From positions 1-64,000 of the forward strand of contig NZ_QAIG01000007.1 in NCBI RefSeq assembly GCF_003060885.1: a stretch of 64,000 nucleotides of DNA, in the 5' to 3' direction. Every line of letters starts with the position of its first letter. The stretch's first letter is position 1. The DNA comes from Pseudomonas sp. HMWF032. Lineage in GTDB: Bacteria; Pseudomonadota; Gammaproteobacteria; Pseudomonadales; Pseudomonadaceae. The translations under genes were made by a program, and so were the position numbers. Of this stretch, positions 20,038-29,641 are shown in pieces. The notes under the pieces are model-generated. The model had not been told where the DNA came from. It saw nothing but the letters and a program-made list of their open reading frames with translations, and searched no databases.

Positions 20038-21393
20038 ATGCGCTCACTCAACCCTCTATGGAGCAGTATTGTGTTGGCCATGGCCTGTACACAGGCACAA
20101 GGCATAACGTTATCGGAAGCGATCCAAAGTACGCTGGACAACCACCCAGAAATTCATGCAGGCGTCAACAGCCGTCTTTCATCAGATGAAGAAGTCAAGA
20201 TTGCCAAAGGCGGCTACCTCCCGACTGTTGACTTGTTGGTGGGCTATGGCCGTGAACATACCGACAGTCCCAGCACGCGAGCCTTGGGTAATCACAACAC
20301 TGAAACACTGAACTACGGCACGTCGGAGTTACGCCTGCGGCAAATGCTGTTTGATGGGTTCAACACCCCCAATGAAGTTGAACGCACCAAAGCCGTGGTC
20401 AACTCTCGGGCTTACCGCCTGCTGGGTACATCTGAAAGTCTGGCATTGCGTACTGTTGAGGTGTATCTAGACCTGCTGATGCGCCGCGAAATGGTCGAGC
20501 TGGCCCGCAATAACCTGCAGGCTCACCAACGCATTAATGATCAGATCAGCCTGCGTAGTCAGCAGGGTGTAGGCAGTACGGCTGATCTCGATCAGTCTGA
20601 AGCGCGCCTGGCCCTGGCAGAAAACAATCTCTATACCGAAAAGGTCAACCTGGCCGATGCCGAAGCCAATTTCTTCAGCGCCGTTGGTCGTATGCCAGAT
20701 GAACTGGACTCGCCCGCCTCACTGAAAGGCTCACTGCCAGCCACGCTTTCCGATGCGCGCCAAACGGTGATCGAGAACAACCCTTTCCTCAAGTCGGCAC
20801 AAGCTGACGTGCACGCCGCTGAGAAGCAATATGAAGTCGCCAAATCCACCTTTTACCCACGCGTAGATCTCGAACTGGCCACCAATGCCGATAATGACAC
20901 TCAAGGTGATGAGGGGCACACCAAGGGTTGGCGGGCCGCGGTGGTGATGAATTACAACTTGTTCAACGGTATGCGCGACAAAGCACGCCTGCAGTCAACC
21001 GCGCACCAGATCAATGAATCGATGGATATCCGCAACAACGCCCTGCGTGTACTCAACGAAAACCTTTCCCTGGCTTGGAACGCCATGGAGAACGCCCAGC
21101 TGCAAACCCCGAAAGCCCGCGATTATGCGGATTACACCCAACGCGTCCGCGAAGCTTATCAACAGCAGTTCAGTCTCGGTCAACGTACCCTGCTCGACCT
21201 GCTCGACAGTGAGAACGAGCTGTTCACTGCCAACCGTCGCTACACCGAAGTGCGTTTTCTCGAAGAGTTTTCCATGTACCGCGTAACCACTGCGATGGGG
21301 GATCTGTTGCGGCAGCAACAAGTAGTCGTACCGGTAGAAGCAGTAGCCCTCACCGAAGTGAAAAGTGAGGCGCGTCTGCCGGACATGAAGTAG
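20038..21393 (+). CDS. TolC-family outer-membrane efflux protein of the adhesin secretion system
   Basis: Outer-membrane channel of a type I secretion system (LapE/BapB-type role). Start ATG 20038 has a strong AAGGAG (20023-20028) and begins a signal peptide, MRSLNPLWSSIVLAMACTQA, then QGITLSEAIQSTLDNHPEI. The 451-residue product has the two coiled-coil repeats expected for TolC: SLALRTVEVYLDLLMRRE in the first half and a matching block with YTQRVREAYQQQFSLGQRTL plus DLLDSENELF in the second. The open frame extends 59 codons upstream through AT-rich DNA, which I do not regard as coding. The ABC gene follows after 24 bp, in an operon of three. Confidence 0.93.
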   Translation: MRSLNPLWSSIVLAMACTQAQGITLSEAIQSTLDNHPEIHAGVNSRLSSDEEVKIAKGGYLPTVDLLVGYGREHTDSPSTRALGNHNTETLNYGTSELRLRQMLFDGFNTPNEVERTKAVVNSRAYRLLGTSESLALRTVEVYLDLLMRREMVELARNNLQAHQRINDQISLRSQQGVGSTADLDQSEARLALAENNLYTEKVNLADAEANFFSAVGRMPDELDSPASLKGSLPATLSDARQTVIENNPFLKSAQADVHAAEKQYEVAKSTFYPRVDLELATNADNDTQGDEGHTKGWRAAVVMNYNLFNGMRDKARLQSTAHQINESMDIRNNALRVLNENLSLAWNAMENAQLQTPKARDYADYTQRVREAYQQQFSLGQRTLLDLLDSENELFTANRRYTEVRFLEEFSMYRVTTAMGDLLRQQQVVVPVEAVALTEVKSEARLPDMK

Positions 21394-21417
21394 AACCGGC
21401 ATAAGGAGTAGTAGACC

Positions 21418-23577
21418 TTGACCACCATGGAACGGCCAGGGCCAGCCAGCGATCCACGCCTCAACCACGATGACCCGCTGCTAGATGGCTTGTTGATTCT
21501 TTGCAAACTCCACGGTTGTTCAGCCAGCCGTGGCAGCCTGAGTGCTGGCCTGCCATTACCTGAGCAGCGCCTGACTGCCGATCTACTGCCACGAGCTGCA
21601 GCAAGAGCGGGATTGCAGGGACGCCTTCTGCAACGCGACCTGACAAGCATCTCGACCCTCAACCTGCCGGTATTACTGTTATTAAAAAACGGTCGCAGTG
21701 CCGTTTTGCGACAGTGGGGGCCTAATAATCAAGCGCAGATTTTACCGTGCGAAGCTGATGGCGGCGAACAGTGGGTCAGCCTCGAACAGCTTAAAGCGGA
21801 ATACAGCGGTAAAGCGTTTTTCGCCCGTCCACGGCATGAACTGGAAGAAACACGAAACCCATTGGTGCCGCGAATTGAAGCCTGGTTTCGTGACACCCTC
21901 AAGTTGTCACGCTGGCTGTACACCGACGCCATTCTCGCCAGCCTGCTGATCAACCTGCTTGGCCTCATGGTGCCGCTTTTTGTCATGCAGACCTACGACC
22001 GTGTCGTACCCAATCAGGCAACCTCGACGCTGTGGGTTTTAAGTATCGGCTTGCTGATCGGAATGGGCTTTGAACTACTGCTGAAAGTCCTACGCTCGCA
22101 CCTGCTCGATACGGCCGGAAAAAAAACCGATGTCGTACTCTCGGCAACACTCTTCGAGCGAATAACCGGCATGTCCATGAAGGCCCGGCCGGCGACCATT
22201 GGTGGTTTTGCGCAGAGTATTCATGACTTCCAGGGATTACGAGAGTTTCTTACCGCCGTAACCCTGACCAGCCTGATCGACCTGCCGTTCTCGATTTTGA
22301 TGATTGTGGTGATCTGGCTTATTGGCGGCTGGTTGGTTGCCATCCCCTTGCTGGCTTTCCCAATTACAGCCTTGTTTGCCTTCATCATTCAGGCCCGAAT
22401 GCGCGATACGGTTGAGAAAAGCCTGCAATTGGCCTCACAACGCCAGGCACTGCTGATTGAAACACTTGGCGGCTTGGAAACACTCAAAGCCTGCAGCGCG
22501 GAAAGTGAGCGCCAACACCAATGGGAGAAAACCCACGGCGCACTCACCCGTCTGGATGTACATGCCCGCTCTCTGGCCGCCATAGCCACCAACGGTACCC
22601 TGTTTCTGCAACAGTTTGCCGGTATGGCCACCATCATCTGCGGGGTGTACATCATTATTGCCGGCAACCTCAGCGTAGGCGCTCTGGTCGCCTGCTATAT
22701 GCTGGGAAGCCGTATTCTTGCGCCCTTGGGGCAGATTGCCGGACTTATTACCCGCTATCAGCAAGCGCGCCTGACCATGACCAGCACCGACGCGCTGATG
22801 GCCTTACCCCAGGAACGTCAGTCGAAACAGCGCCCATTGGATCGTACCCAATTACACGGTGCCCTCGATGTACGTGACGTGACCTTCAACTACCCTGGGC
22901 AAAGCACCCCTGCCCTGGCCGGCGTAAGCCTGCGTATGACAGCTGGCGAGCGGATTGGCATCATCGGCCGCAGCGGCTCTGGCAAGAGCACGCTTGCCCG
23001 CCTGGTAATGGCCTTCTACAGCCCGGACAAAGGGCAGATTCTGCTCGACAACCTCGACCTGCGTCAGCTTGATGTAGCCGATCTGCGCCACCAGATTGGT
23101 TATGTCGCTCACGATTTGCCATTGCTCGCTGGAAGCCTGCGCGACAACCTGACGCTAGGTGCCCGCTACGTCAGTGATGCGCGCATGCTTGAAGTGGCCG
23201 AGTTAACCGGTGTCGTTGACTTGGCGCGGCAACACCCACAAGGCTTTGACCGCCCGGTGGGTGAACGCGGTCAATTGCTTTCTGGCGGCCAACGGCAAGC
23301 CGTACTGATGGCCCGTGCGTTGCTACTCGATCCTCCCATCCTGTTGCTCGATGAACCCACCAGTGCAATGGACAATACGAGCGAAGAAATTCTGCGTAAC
23401 CGCCTGCAAACCTTCGCTCAGGGCAAGACCATGCTGCTCATTACCCACCGCGCTTCCATGCTCAGCCTGGTTGATCGCCTGGTGGTACTGGATAACGGCC
23501 ACATTGTTGCGGACGGCCCGAAAGAAGCAGTGATTGAGGCGCTACGCAAAGGTCGAGTAGGCCCAGCAGCGGTATAG
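21418..23577 (+). CDS. Type I secretion ABC transporter (LapB-like), inactive C39-like domain
   Basis: Inner-membrane permease/ATPase that powers adhesin export. The 719-residue product starts with a C39-peptidase-like domain (about residues 15-135) that lacks the catalytic Cys (DGLLILCKLHGC), as in LapB-type exporters of non-cleaved RTX proteins. A transmembrane ABC exporter domain follows (about 155-435), then the ATPase: Walker A GRSGSGKST (517-525), signature LSGGQ (S622), Walker B ILLLDEPTSAMD, and H-loop THR. The Q-loop reads YVAHD, with His565 where Gln is usual. The TTG start at 21418 has AAGGAG nine bases upstream; ATG 21427 is the alternative. The gene is between the outer-membrane and adaptor genes of the same operon. 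Confidence 0.93.
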   Translation: MTTMERPGPASDPRLNHDDPLLDGLLILCKLHGCSASRGSLSAGLPLPEQRLTADLLPRAAARAGLQGRLLQRDLTSISTLNLPVLLLLKNGRSAVLRQWGPNNQAQILPCEADGGEQWVSLEQLKAEYSGKAFFARPRHELEETRNPLVPRIEAWFRDTLKLSRWLYTDAILASLLINLLGLMVPLFVMQTYDRVVPNQATSTLWVLSIGLLIGMGFELLLKVLRSHLLDTAGKKTDVVLSATLFERITGMSMKARPATIGGFAQSIHDFQGLREFLTAVTLTSLIDLPFSILMIVVIWLIGGWLVAIPLLAFPITALFAFIIQARMRDTVEKSLQLASQRQALLIETLGGLETLKACSAESERQHQWEKTHGALTRLDVHARSLAAIATNGTLFLQQFAGMATIICGVYIIIAGNLSVGALVACYMLGSRILAPLGQIAGLITRYQQARLTMTSTDALMALPQERQSKQRPLDRTQLHGALDVRDVTFNYPGQSTPALAGVSLRMTAGERIGIIGRSGSGKSTLARLVMAFYSPDKGQILLDNLDLRQLDVADLRHQIGYVAHDLPLLAGSLRDNLTLGARYVSDARMLEVAELTGVVDLARQHPQGFDRPVGERGQLLSGGQRQAVLMARALLLDPPILLLDEPTSAMDNTSEEILRNRLQTFAQGKTMLLITHRASMLSLVDRLVVLDNGHIVADGPKEAVIEALRKGRVGPAAV

Positions 23578-23585
23578 GAACAGCC

Positions 23586-24944
23586 ATGTCCACACGCCAC
23601 TCGATTCGCGATTACTTTGCCAGCATGCACCAGCGCAAGCAGGATACCGAGTTCATGCCAGAGGTCGACGGGGCCATTCTCGAAGACTCACCTTGGTTCA
23701 CCCGAATCACCATCTGGGTGGTCAGCACCTGCCTGTTAGCGGCATTGGCTTGGGCCCATTTCGCCATTTTGGAAGAAGTCACTACCGGTGAAGGTAAAGC
23801 TATTCCTTCTAGCAAGATCCAGGTCATCCAGAATCTTGAAGGCGGCATTGTCAGTGAAATTTTCGTGCGCGAAGGCCAAGTGGTGGAAAAAGGTGCCGTG
23901 CTGTTGCGCCTGGATGACACACGCTTCCTCTCCAACCGTGGTGAGACCGAAGCCGACCGACTGGCCCTGGTCGCCAGGGTCGAACGCCTGACGGCTGAGG
24001 CTGAAGGCCGACCACTCAATATGCCCACCGATATCCTGAACCAGGCACCGCAGCTGGCCGAGGATGAATTGGCGCTTTACCAGTCGCGGCAAAATCGGCT
24101 GCAAAGCGAGCAACGCACACTCGGCGAACAACTGCGACAGAAGACTCAGGAACTGGCCGAGTTTCGTGCCAAATCCCAGCAGTACCGTTCCAGCATGGGC
24201 CTTTTGCAGCAGGAACTGGACATGTCGCAACCATTGGTAGCTACCGGTGCCATTTCGCAGGTAGAAATTCTCCGCTTGCGCCGTAGCCTCGTGGAAATAC
24301 GCGGCTCACTAGACGCGACCAACCTGGCCATTCCCAGAGCCGAATCGGCGATGGATGAGATCAAGAGCAAGATCGAGGAGTCAGAGCTGAGCTTCCGCTC
24401 GGAAGCCTTCAAAGAGCTCAACGAAATCCGCACGGAACTGCAAAAAATTACCGCCACCAGCCTAGCCATCGATGACCGGGTCAGCCGCACGACAGTAGTT
24501 TCACCCGTACGTGGCATCATCAAGCAGCTCAAGGTCAACACCATTGGCGGCGTTGTCCAGCCCGGTAGTGACATGCTGGAGATTGTCCCGCTGGATGACA
24601 GCCTGCTGATTGAAGCCAAGGTACGGCCACAGGATGTAGCCTTTCTGCACCCGGGCCAAAAGGCCATGGTTAAGTTCACCGCCTATGACTACACCATCTA
24701 TGGCGGACTCAAGGCCAACCTTGAACTGATCAGCGCCGATACCATCACCGACGAAGAAGGCAACAGTTTCTACCTGATCCAGGTGCGCACCAATAAGAGC
24801 CATTTGGGCAGCGAGGAACGTCCACTGCTAATCATCCCCGGCATGGTCGCTACCGTGGACATCATCACCGGAGAGAAAAGCGTGCTCGACTACCTGCTCA
24901 AACCGGTACTCAAGGCGCGCTCAGAAGCCATGCGCGAACGCTGA
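23586..24944 (+). CDS. HlyD-family membrane fusion protein (LapC-like)
   Basis: Periplasmic adaptor linking the ABC exporter to the TolC-type channel. The 452-residue protein has a short cytoplasmic N-terminus, one membrane helix (about residues 40-60, WVVSTCLLAALAWAHFAI), a biotinyl-lipoyl-like segment (VIQNLEGGIVSEIFVREGQVV), a long coiled coil rich in E, Q and R (about 120-290), then the second lipoyl half (VVSPVRGIIKQLKVNTIGG) and the beta-barrel (LIEAKVRPQDVAFLHPGQ, IIPGMVATVDIITG). It starts 8 bp after the ABC gene and ends 6 bp before the convergent DTW gene. Confidence 0.94.
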   Translation: MSTRHSIRDYFASMHQRKQDTEFMPEVDGAILEDSPWFTRITIWVVSTCLLAALAWAHFAILEEVTTGEGKAIPSSKIQVIQNLEGGIVSEIFVREGQVVEKGAVLLRLDDTRFLSNRGETEADRLALVARVERLTAEAEGRPLNMPTDILNQAPQLAEDELALYQSRQNRLQSEQRTLGEQLRQKTQELAEFRAKSQQYRSSMGLLQQELDMSQPLVATGAISQVEILRLRRSLVEIRGSLDATNLAIPRAESAMDEIKSKIEESELSFRSEAFKELNEIRTELQKITATSLAIDDRVSRTTVVSPVRGIIKQLKVNTIGGVVQPGSDMLEIVPLDDSLLIEAKVRPQDVAFLHPGQKAMVKFTAYDYTIYGGLKANLELISADTITDEEGNSFYLIQVRTNKSHLGSEERPLLIIPGMVATVDIITGEKSVLDYLLKPVLKARSEAMRER

Positions 24945-24950
24945 GGACAC

Positions 24951-25559
24951 TTAGCCCACCGCATCAGCATGGTTACGCTGAAAGGTGTGCTCACCCATCG
25001 CCTGGATCTGTCCCTCGATCAACGCCTCGAATGGCGCAAGCAGTGTATCGAAACAACTGGGCGCCTCAATAATGTTGAGCGCTGACACAATCGCTTCGAT
25101 AGTCGATATCGCCCCTGGCATGGGCGCTTTACGCAAGCGATAGCGCGACTGCAGCCCCGGCGGCAACATCACCCGCGGCAAAGCTGCCAGAAGCGGGTTC
25201 AGGTGCAACAGTTTACGAGCCTTACGCCAGGTGCCATCAGGCACTACCAAAAGTAACGGGATGTCATGGCTCTGTTCGGCAAACGGCAATAATGCCTCGG
25301 CCTGCTCTCCAGGGAACAAGAGGCAGGCACGATAGCCAGGCTGCTTGAGCAACGCAGGCAGCGTGTCGAACACTTCACCTACCCACAACTCAGCATTGGT
25401 CAATCCCAATACAGCCAGACGTGCCGTGTTAAGTGCATGCTGCACCTCACTCGGGTGCTGCAATATCAACACCCGAGTACGGCTCGGCAAATGGGGAATC
25501 AGCGCACAGAGGCAGCGATTGCTTGGACGGGTACAGCGCGGGCATTGCAGGCGTGGCAT
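24951..25559 (-). CDS. DTW-domain tRNA-uridine aminocarboxypropyltransferase-type protein
   Basis: DTW proteins transfer the aminocarboxypropyl group of SAM to uridine in tRNA (acp3U; E. coli TapT/YfiP). The 202-residue product has the family hallmarks: N-terminal cysteines CPRCTRPSNRCLC, a TRVLILQHPSE stretch, the naming motif PDGTWRKARKLL and SRYRLRKAP. Start ATG 25559 has GAGGAG seven bases upstream, while the open frame extends 12 codons further. It is convergent with the adhesin export operon. Which uridine is modified here is inference. Confidence 0.85.
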   Translation of the reverse strand: MPRLQCPRCTRPSNRCLCALIPHLPSRTRVLILQHPSEVQHALNTARLAVLGLTNAELWVGEVFDTLPALLKQPGYRACLLFPGEQAEALLPFAEQSHDIPLLLVVPDGTWRKARKLLHLNPLLAALPRVMLPPGLQSRYRLRKAPMPGAISTIEAIVSALNIIEAPSCFDTLLAPFEALIEGQIQAMGEHTFQRNHADAVG

Positions 25560-25635
25560 GGTGTTCTCCTCTGCCACGCAGTGTGCCACAGACACTATTC
25601 GGAGGCGCCAACCTCACAGGGATCTGAGGCTGACT

Positions 25636-27201
25636 TCAGCGGTTGAATCGTTCGGCCAGGCTATGCAGGTAGTCAGCCATGTCCTCTAGTTCCTGACCAA
25701 TCTGCGCGCCCTGATGCGCTTGATCAGCACTGCGATCAGATAGCTGGGCAATCTGAGTAATCTGCCGACTGATGTCTTCAGCCACATGGCTCTGCTCTTC
25801 GGATGCGGCAGCCATCTGTTGGCTCATACTCGTAATACGGCTTACCGCCTCACTTATTCCAGCCAATGCGGTACGCACAGATTCGACACTACCGACACTT
25901 TGCTGGGATATCTCCTCGCCTTTACCGGCCGTGACCACTGCACGTTCAGCACCAGCCCGCAGCGACGAGATTATTTGATGGATTTGTTCAGTGGACTCAC
26001 GAGTACGCGAGGCCAGCGAACGAACCTCATCGGCTACCACGGCAAAACCTCGTCCTTGCTCACCAGCCCGAGCCGCTTCGATGGCGGCATTTAATGCCAA
26101 CAGATTGGTTTGCTCAGCAATTGAGGTGATTACATCTGCCACACTACCGATGGACTGTGTTGAATTAGCCAAATCATTTACAGCCTGACCAATATCCATC
26201 ACCGCGTTGGCCATCTGCTGCATCGAACTCAGACTGCCACTGGCCAACGCCAGCCCCTGCTTGGCCAACCGATCAGCATCTTCGGCCGCATGTGAAGTGT
26301 TTTGCACGTTGTGCGCCACCTCTTGAATGGTGGCGGCCATTTCGTTGATCGCCGTCGCTGACTGATCCGTCTCAGTGCGTTGTTGATCCAGCATCTGTGC
26401 GCTGGAACGAGACAAGTCGGCAGAACGTGCGGCATGTTTCTTGACGTTATTACCGGCATCCTCGATCCGTGTAAGCGCTGTCTGCAAACGCGCCTCTTCG
26501 CTGATCATGGCCATATCGAGCAGCGCTTGCGCGCCACGACTGTCGGTATAGGTAAGCGCAACGAGGGCGCTGGTAAAGGCTTTGGGATGTTCTGCCAGCG
26601 TCCTACGTATAAGGCTGCGTTTGCTGTAAAGCTGAAAAGAGCCGAGACCAAACATGGCCGCCACGATAAACCCTAATAACCAGAGATCGGTCAATACAAA
26701 GTGTGCCCCCAGAATAATCAGACCAATGAGAATAAGCGGCCATGACTGAATAATGTCGAGGGTCCAGTACTCAAGCTTCGGCACCGGTGATTTACCTTCA
26801 CGCAAACGCTTATATAAGTCATCTGCACGACGCTTCTGGGCATCGTCAGGTACTGAGCGGACTGACTCATAACCCACAACGCGCCCATTTTCGTAAATGG
26901 GCGTAACGTATGCACTGACCCAGTAAAAATCACCATTCTTCGCACGGTTCTTGACCATGCCCATCCAGGGTTTGCCCTGTTTGATGGTCTCCCACATATG
27001 AGCAAAAACGCTGGGAGGCATATCAGGGTGGCGCACCAGATTGTGGGGTTGCCCCAGCAACTCTTCGCGGGTAAAGCCGCTGATTTCTACAAACGCATCA
27101 TTGCAATAGGTAATGATGCTGTTGATGTCGGTTGTGGAAATAAGCCGTTCATCCTTGGGGAAAGTTCTTTCTCGCCGGGTCACTGGAAGGTTCTGGCGCA
27201 T
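25636..27201 (-). CDS. aer: PAS-domain methyl-accepting chemotaxis receptor (Aer-type)
   Basis: Energy/redox taxis receptor. The 521-residue length and start [20 protein letters not shown] match Pseudomonas Aer. A PAS domain (about residues 20-120, [28 protein letters not shown]) is followed by two short hydrophobic segments (about 165-205, [19 protein letters not shown] and [15 protein letters not shown]), then a signalling domain with the conserved hairpin [20 protein letters not shown] and FAVVADEVR. Start ATG 27201 is preferred over the open-frame start 35 codons upstream. FAD binding in the PAS domain is by family analogy. There is no adjacent chemotaxis kinase operon. Confidence 0.92.
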   Translation of the reverse strand: MRQNLPVTRRERTFPKDERLISTTDINSIITYCNDAFVEISGFTREELLGQPHNLVRHPDMPPSVFAHMWETIKQGKPWMGMVKNRAKNGDFYWVSAYVTPIYENGRVVGYESVRSVPDDAQKRRADDLYKRLREGKSPVPKLEYWTLDIIQSWPLILIGLIILGAHFVLTDLWLLGFIVAAMFGLGSFQLYSKRSLIRRTLAEHPKAFTSALVALTYTDSRGAQALLDMAMISEEARLQTALTRIEDAGNNVKKHAARSADLSRSSAQMLDQQRTETDQSATAINEMAATIQEVAHNVQNTSHAAEDADRLAKQGLALASGSLSSMQQMANAVMDIGQAVNDLANSTQSIGSVADVITSIAEQTNLLALNAAIEAARAGEQGRGFAVVADEVRSLASRTRESTEQIHQIISSLRAGAERAVVTAGKGEEISQQSVGSVESVRTALAGISEAVSRITSMSQQMAAASEEQSHVAEDISRQITQIAQLSDRSADQAHQGAQIGQELEDMADYLHSLAERFNR

Positions 27202-27377
27202 CGAAGCTATCCCTGTTTTACGATTTACAACTCTAGGTCTAGCACAGCCCCTCAAAGCCGCTAGGTCATGCGCCGTTGAATATGTATTTATGATGACTTG
27301 GAGCAATTCACAGACAATACGACACAGCAGCTAAATACATGACTGCTGTGTTGAGGATAAACAGAGTGAATGGGCGG

Positions 27378-27503
27378 TTAGTGACGGGGGCCTTTCGGGT
27401 TCACCGCATGGTTATGCACAGGAATCGGCTGCAGTTGCGGTTGCCTACGCAAGCCGAGAATAACTAACAGATCCAGCAAGACAGTCTGCAACTTGGTATT
27501 CAT
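27378..27503 (-). CDS. Small 41-aa protein, hypothetical
   Basis: An ATG at 27501-27503 with a near-ideal ribosome site (GGAGG five or six bases upstream on the minus strand) opens a 41-codon frame: MNTKLQTVLLDLLVILGLRR, then QPQLQPIPVHNHAVNPKGPRH, stop TAA. The N-terminal half is an amphipathic or membrane-seeking helix ending in two Arg; the tail is Pro/His-rich. The leader carries an 8-bp inverted repeat, GACAGGTG/CACCTGTC (27530-27551). It lies between aer and the TonB receptor gene. I recall similar tiny proteins in Pseudomonas but cannot name a family. Confidence 0.6.
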   Translation of the reverse strand: MNTKLQTVLLDLLVILGLRRQPQLQPIPVHNHAVNPKGPRH

Positions 27504-27592
27504 GAAATTGCCTCCAGCCAGGAACATCGGACAGGTGCATGCACACCTGTCTCAAGCCTAGATCAGGCCTGAGTAATCTGCTGGCACAACCG

Positions 27593-29641
27593 TTAAAACA
27601 TCACCCGCACGCCGGCATACACAGTGCGCCCCGGACCTGGCTCGAAGTAGCGCGCATTGCCGTCATTGATACGCAGGTTGTCGAAGTAGTCGCGCCCCAG
27701 CAGGTTATCGATGCCCAAGTACGGCTCCAGGCTTTGCTCGGCAAACTGCAGACGTTTGCCAAGCCGCAGGCTGAGCAAGGCATGCCTAGGGGCAGACTGA
27801 GTATTTCGGTCATTGGCGTAGACCTGCGTCTGCGCTGTGACGCCCAGGCGCAGATAGAAGTCTTGATGTTCATAAGCCACTTCACTGAACAGGCTCTGCG
27901 CCGGAATACCCGGCACACGCTTGCCAGAAAAATCCTCAGCCTGGGCCTGATAATCGATAAAGCGGTAGCGGTTGTAGGCATAAGCCAGGGACCAACGCCA
28001 GGCATCGGCAAGCTGCCAGTCGAGGCTCAGCTCCACACCATCGCGCCGTGATTGCCCGGCGTTGCGGTAAAAGTTGCGTCCCGGTTGCGCCGGCAAGCTA
28101 AACGCCAGCAGTTCATCCTCCAGATCGATGCGGTATAGCGCCAGGGCATAGCGCAGCGCAGGCCATTCCCCCTTGATGCCCAGTTCACGACTGAACGCCT
28201 GAGCCGGTTGCAAAGTGCTGTTGAAGCCTGCGCCTTGGGGGTTCCCCAGCTCGTTGATGGTGGGCGTTTCGAACGAACTGGCCAGACGCGCATAGAGTGA
28301 TTGCTGAGCGCTGAAGCGATAACTCAAACCGCTGCTGTAATTCCAATCAGCCAGGCGCCGTGAACCAGAGTCATCACGGTTATCGATCAGGTAGGCATCA
28401 TCCACCGCCAGGCGCACGCGGTCGTAGCGCAGCCCGAGCGCCGCCTGCCATTGCTCGCTGAGGTCGATCTGATCCTCGACAAACAGCCCCTGACTCAGCG
28501 CCGACTCCTCCTGTTGCTGGCGCAACGTGCCGCGTTCGCCGAGTAGGTTGTCATGGCGCAGCCGATCGTCGCGCTGCGCCTCCAGGTCAAAACCGGCGCT
28601 GAGTTTATGCGCCAGACCGGCCACATCACGGTAATGGCTGTACTGTCCACCCACGCCGCTGAAATAGCGCTCAAAGGTGGTCTGCCCGTTTCGCTCAAAA
28701 CCCAGGCGGTTGCCAAACTCGCGATGCCCCAGGTAACTGCGCAGCTGATACTGGTCAGCTCCCGCGCCATAACCCTCCCAGACCAAGCCAAGGCGTTGCT
28801 GGCGGATATATTCATCAGCATCAAAGCGCAGGTTGCCGGCTGCCGCCTGGCGGCGATCTGCCTTGACTTCAGCTGCCGTCAGGCCACCTGGGTCTTCAGC
28901 GCGGTTGTCGATGGCATTGACGCTTAAGCGCAGTTGGCCGTTAGGCGCATACCAGCGCAGCTTGCCGGTCAGGCTGTTGGTCTGCGCGCGGCTGTGCTCA
29001 CGGTAACCGTCCAGCTGGCTGCTGTTGAAGGCCAGCAGACCACCCAGATTGCCATCACTGCCGCCCAACTCACCACGCCAGCGCTGATAACCTAACCCGG
29101 CTGCGCTCAGGTCCAGCTGCATGGACGGCAGACTTGGCGGCTCGCGGGTGTCGATGACCAGTACGCCGCCAGCGGCATTGCCATACAGCACTGAGGCGGG
29201 GCCGCGCAGCACCTCCATACGCTCGACCAGGCCAAGGTCGAGGCCATCGAGTTCAGTCTGGCCATCCGGCATGGTCAGGGGCACACCGTCGACCAGTACC
29301 CGAATCCCACGCACACCAAAATTACTTCGCGCGCCAAAACCGCGAATGGCCGGACGCAGCCCTTGAGCCAGGTTGTAGCGGTTGAGGCTAAACACACCGG
29401 GCACGCGGGCCAGCCAGGCACCCAGGGCGAGGGACTGCTCGCCCTGGGTGGTCGATGCGTCAACCACGGTTACCGCAGCAGGCGTACTCAGCCAGCGCAC
29501 ATGGCTACGCGGGCTGGTAATCAGCAGCGGCGAGAGTTCTACCGCCGTCGCCTCGACCTCGGCCGCCAGCAGCTCTGGGCGCTCCGCCAGTAGCCACAGC
29601 CCGGCAGTCAGTGCGGCACAGGCAACACGCACGCGGCTCAA
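27593..29641 (-). CDS. TonB-dependent outer-membrane receptor
   Basis: Energised outer-membrane transporter, substrate unknown (siderophore, metal or other). The roughly 680-residue product has a signal peptide, a plug domain ([20 protein letters not shown] as TonB-box/plug entry, [60 protein letters not shown]) and a beta-barrel ending in VRVMF with the C-terminal Phe typical of outer-membrane proteins. The TTG at 29639-29641 overlaps the aceK stop (ATTGA); a GTG at 29632, 11 bases after AAGGAG, is the better-spaced alternative. The overlap implies translational coupling to aceK, an unusual pairing. Confidence 0.88.
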   Translation of the reverse strand: MSRVRVACAALTAGLWLLAERPELLAAEVEATAVELSPLLITSPRSHVRWLSTPAAVTVVDASTTQGEQSLALGAWLARVPGVFSLNRYNLAQGLRPAIRGFGARSNFGVRGIRVLVDGVPLTMPDGQTELDGLDLGLVERMEVLRGPASVLYGNAAGGVLVIDTREPPSLPSMQLDLSAAGLGYQRWRGELGGSDGNLGGLLAFNSSQLDGYREHSRAQTNSLTGKLRWYAPNGQLRLSVNAIDNRAEDPGGLTAAEVKADRRQAAAGNLRFDADEYIRQQRLGLVWEGYGAGADQYQLRSYLGHREFGNRLGFERNGQTTFERYFSGVGGQYSHYRDVAGLAHKLSAGFDLEAQRDDRLRHDNLLGERGTLRQQQEESALSQGLFVEDQIDLSEQWQAALGLRYDRVRLAVDDAYLIDNRDDSGSRRLADWNYSSGLSYRFSAQQSLYARLASSFETPTINELGNPQGAGFNSTLQPAQAFSRELGIKGEWPALRYALALYRIDLEDELLAFSLPAQPGRNFYRNAGQSRRDGVELSLDWQLADAWRWSLAYAYNRYRFIDYQAQAEDFSGKRVPGIPAQSLFSEVAYEHQDFYLRLGVTAQTQVYANDRNTQSAPRHALLSLRLGKRLQFAEQSLEPYLGIDNLLGRDYFDNLRINDGNARYFEPGPGRTVYAGVRVMF

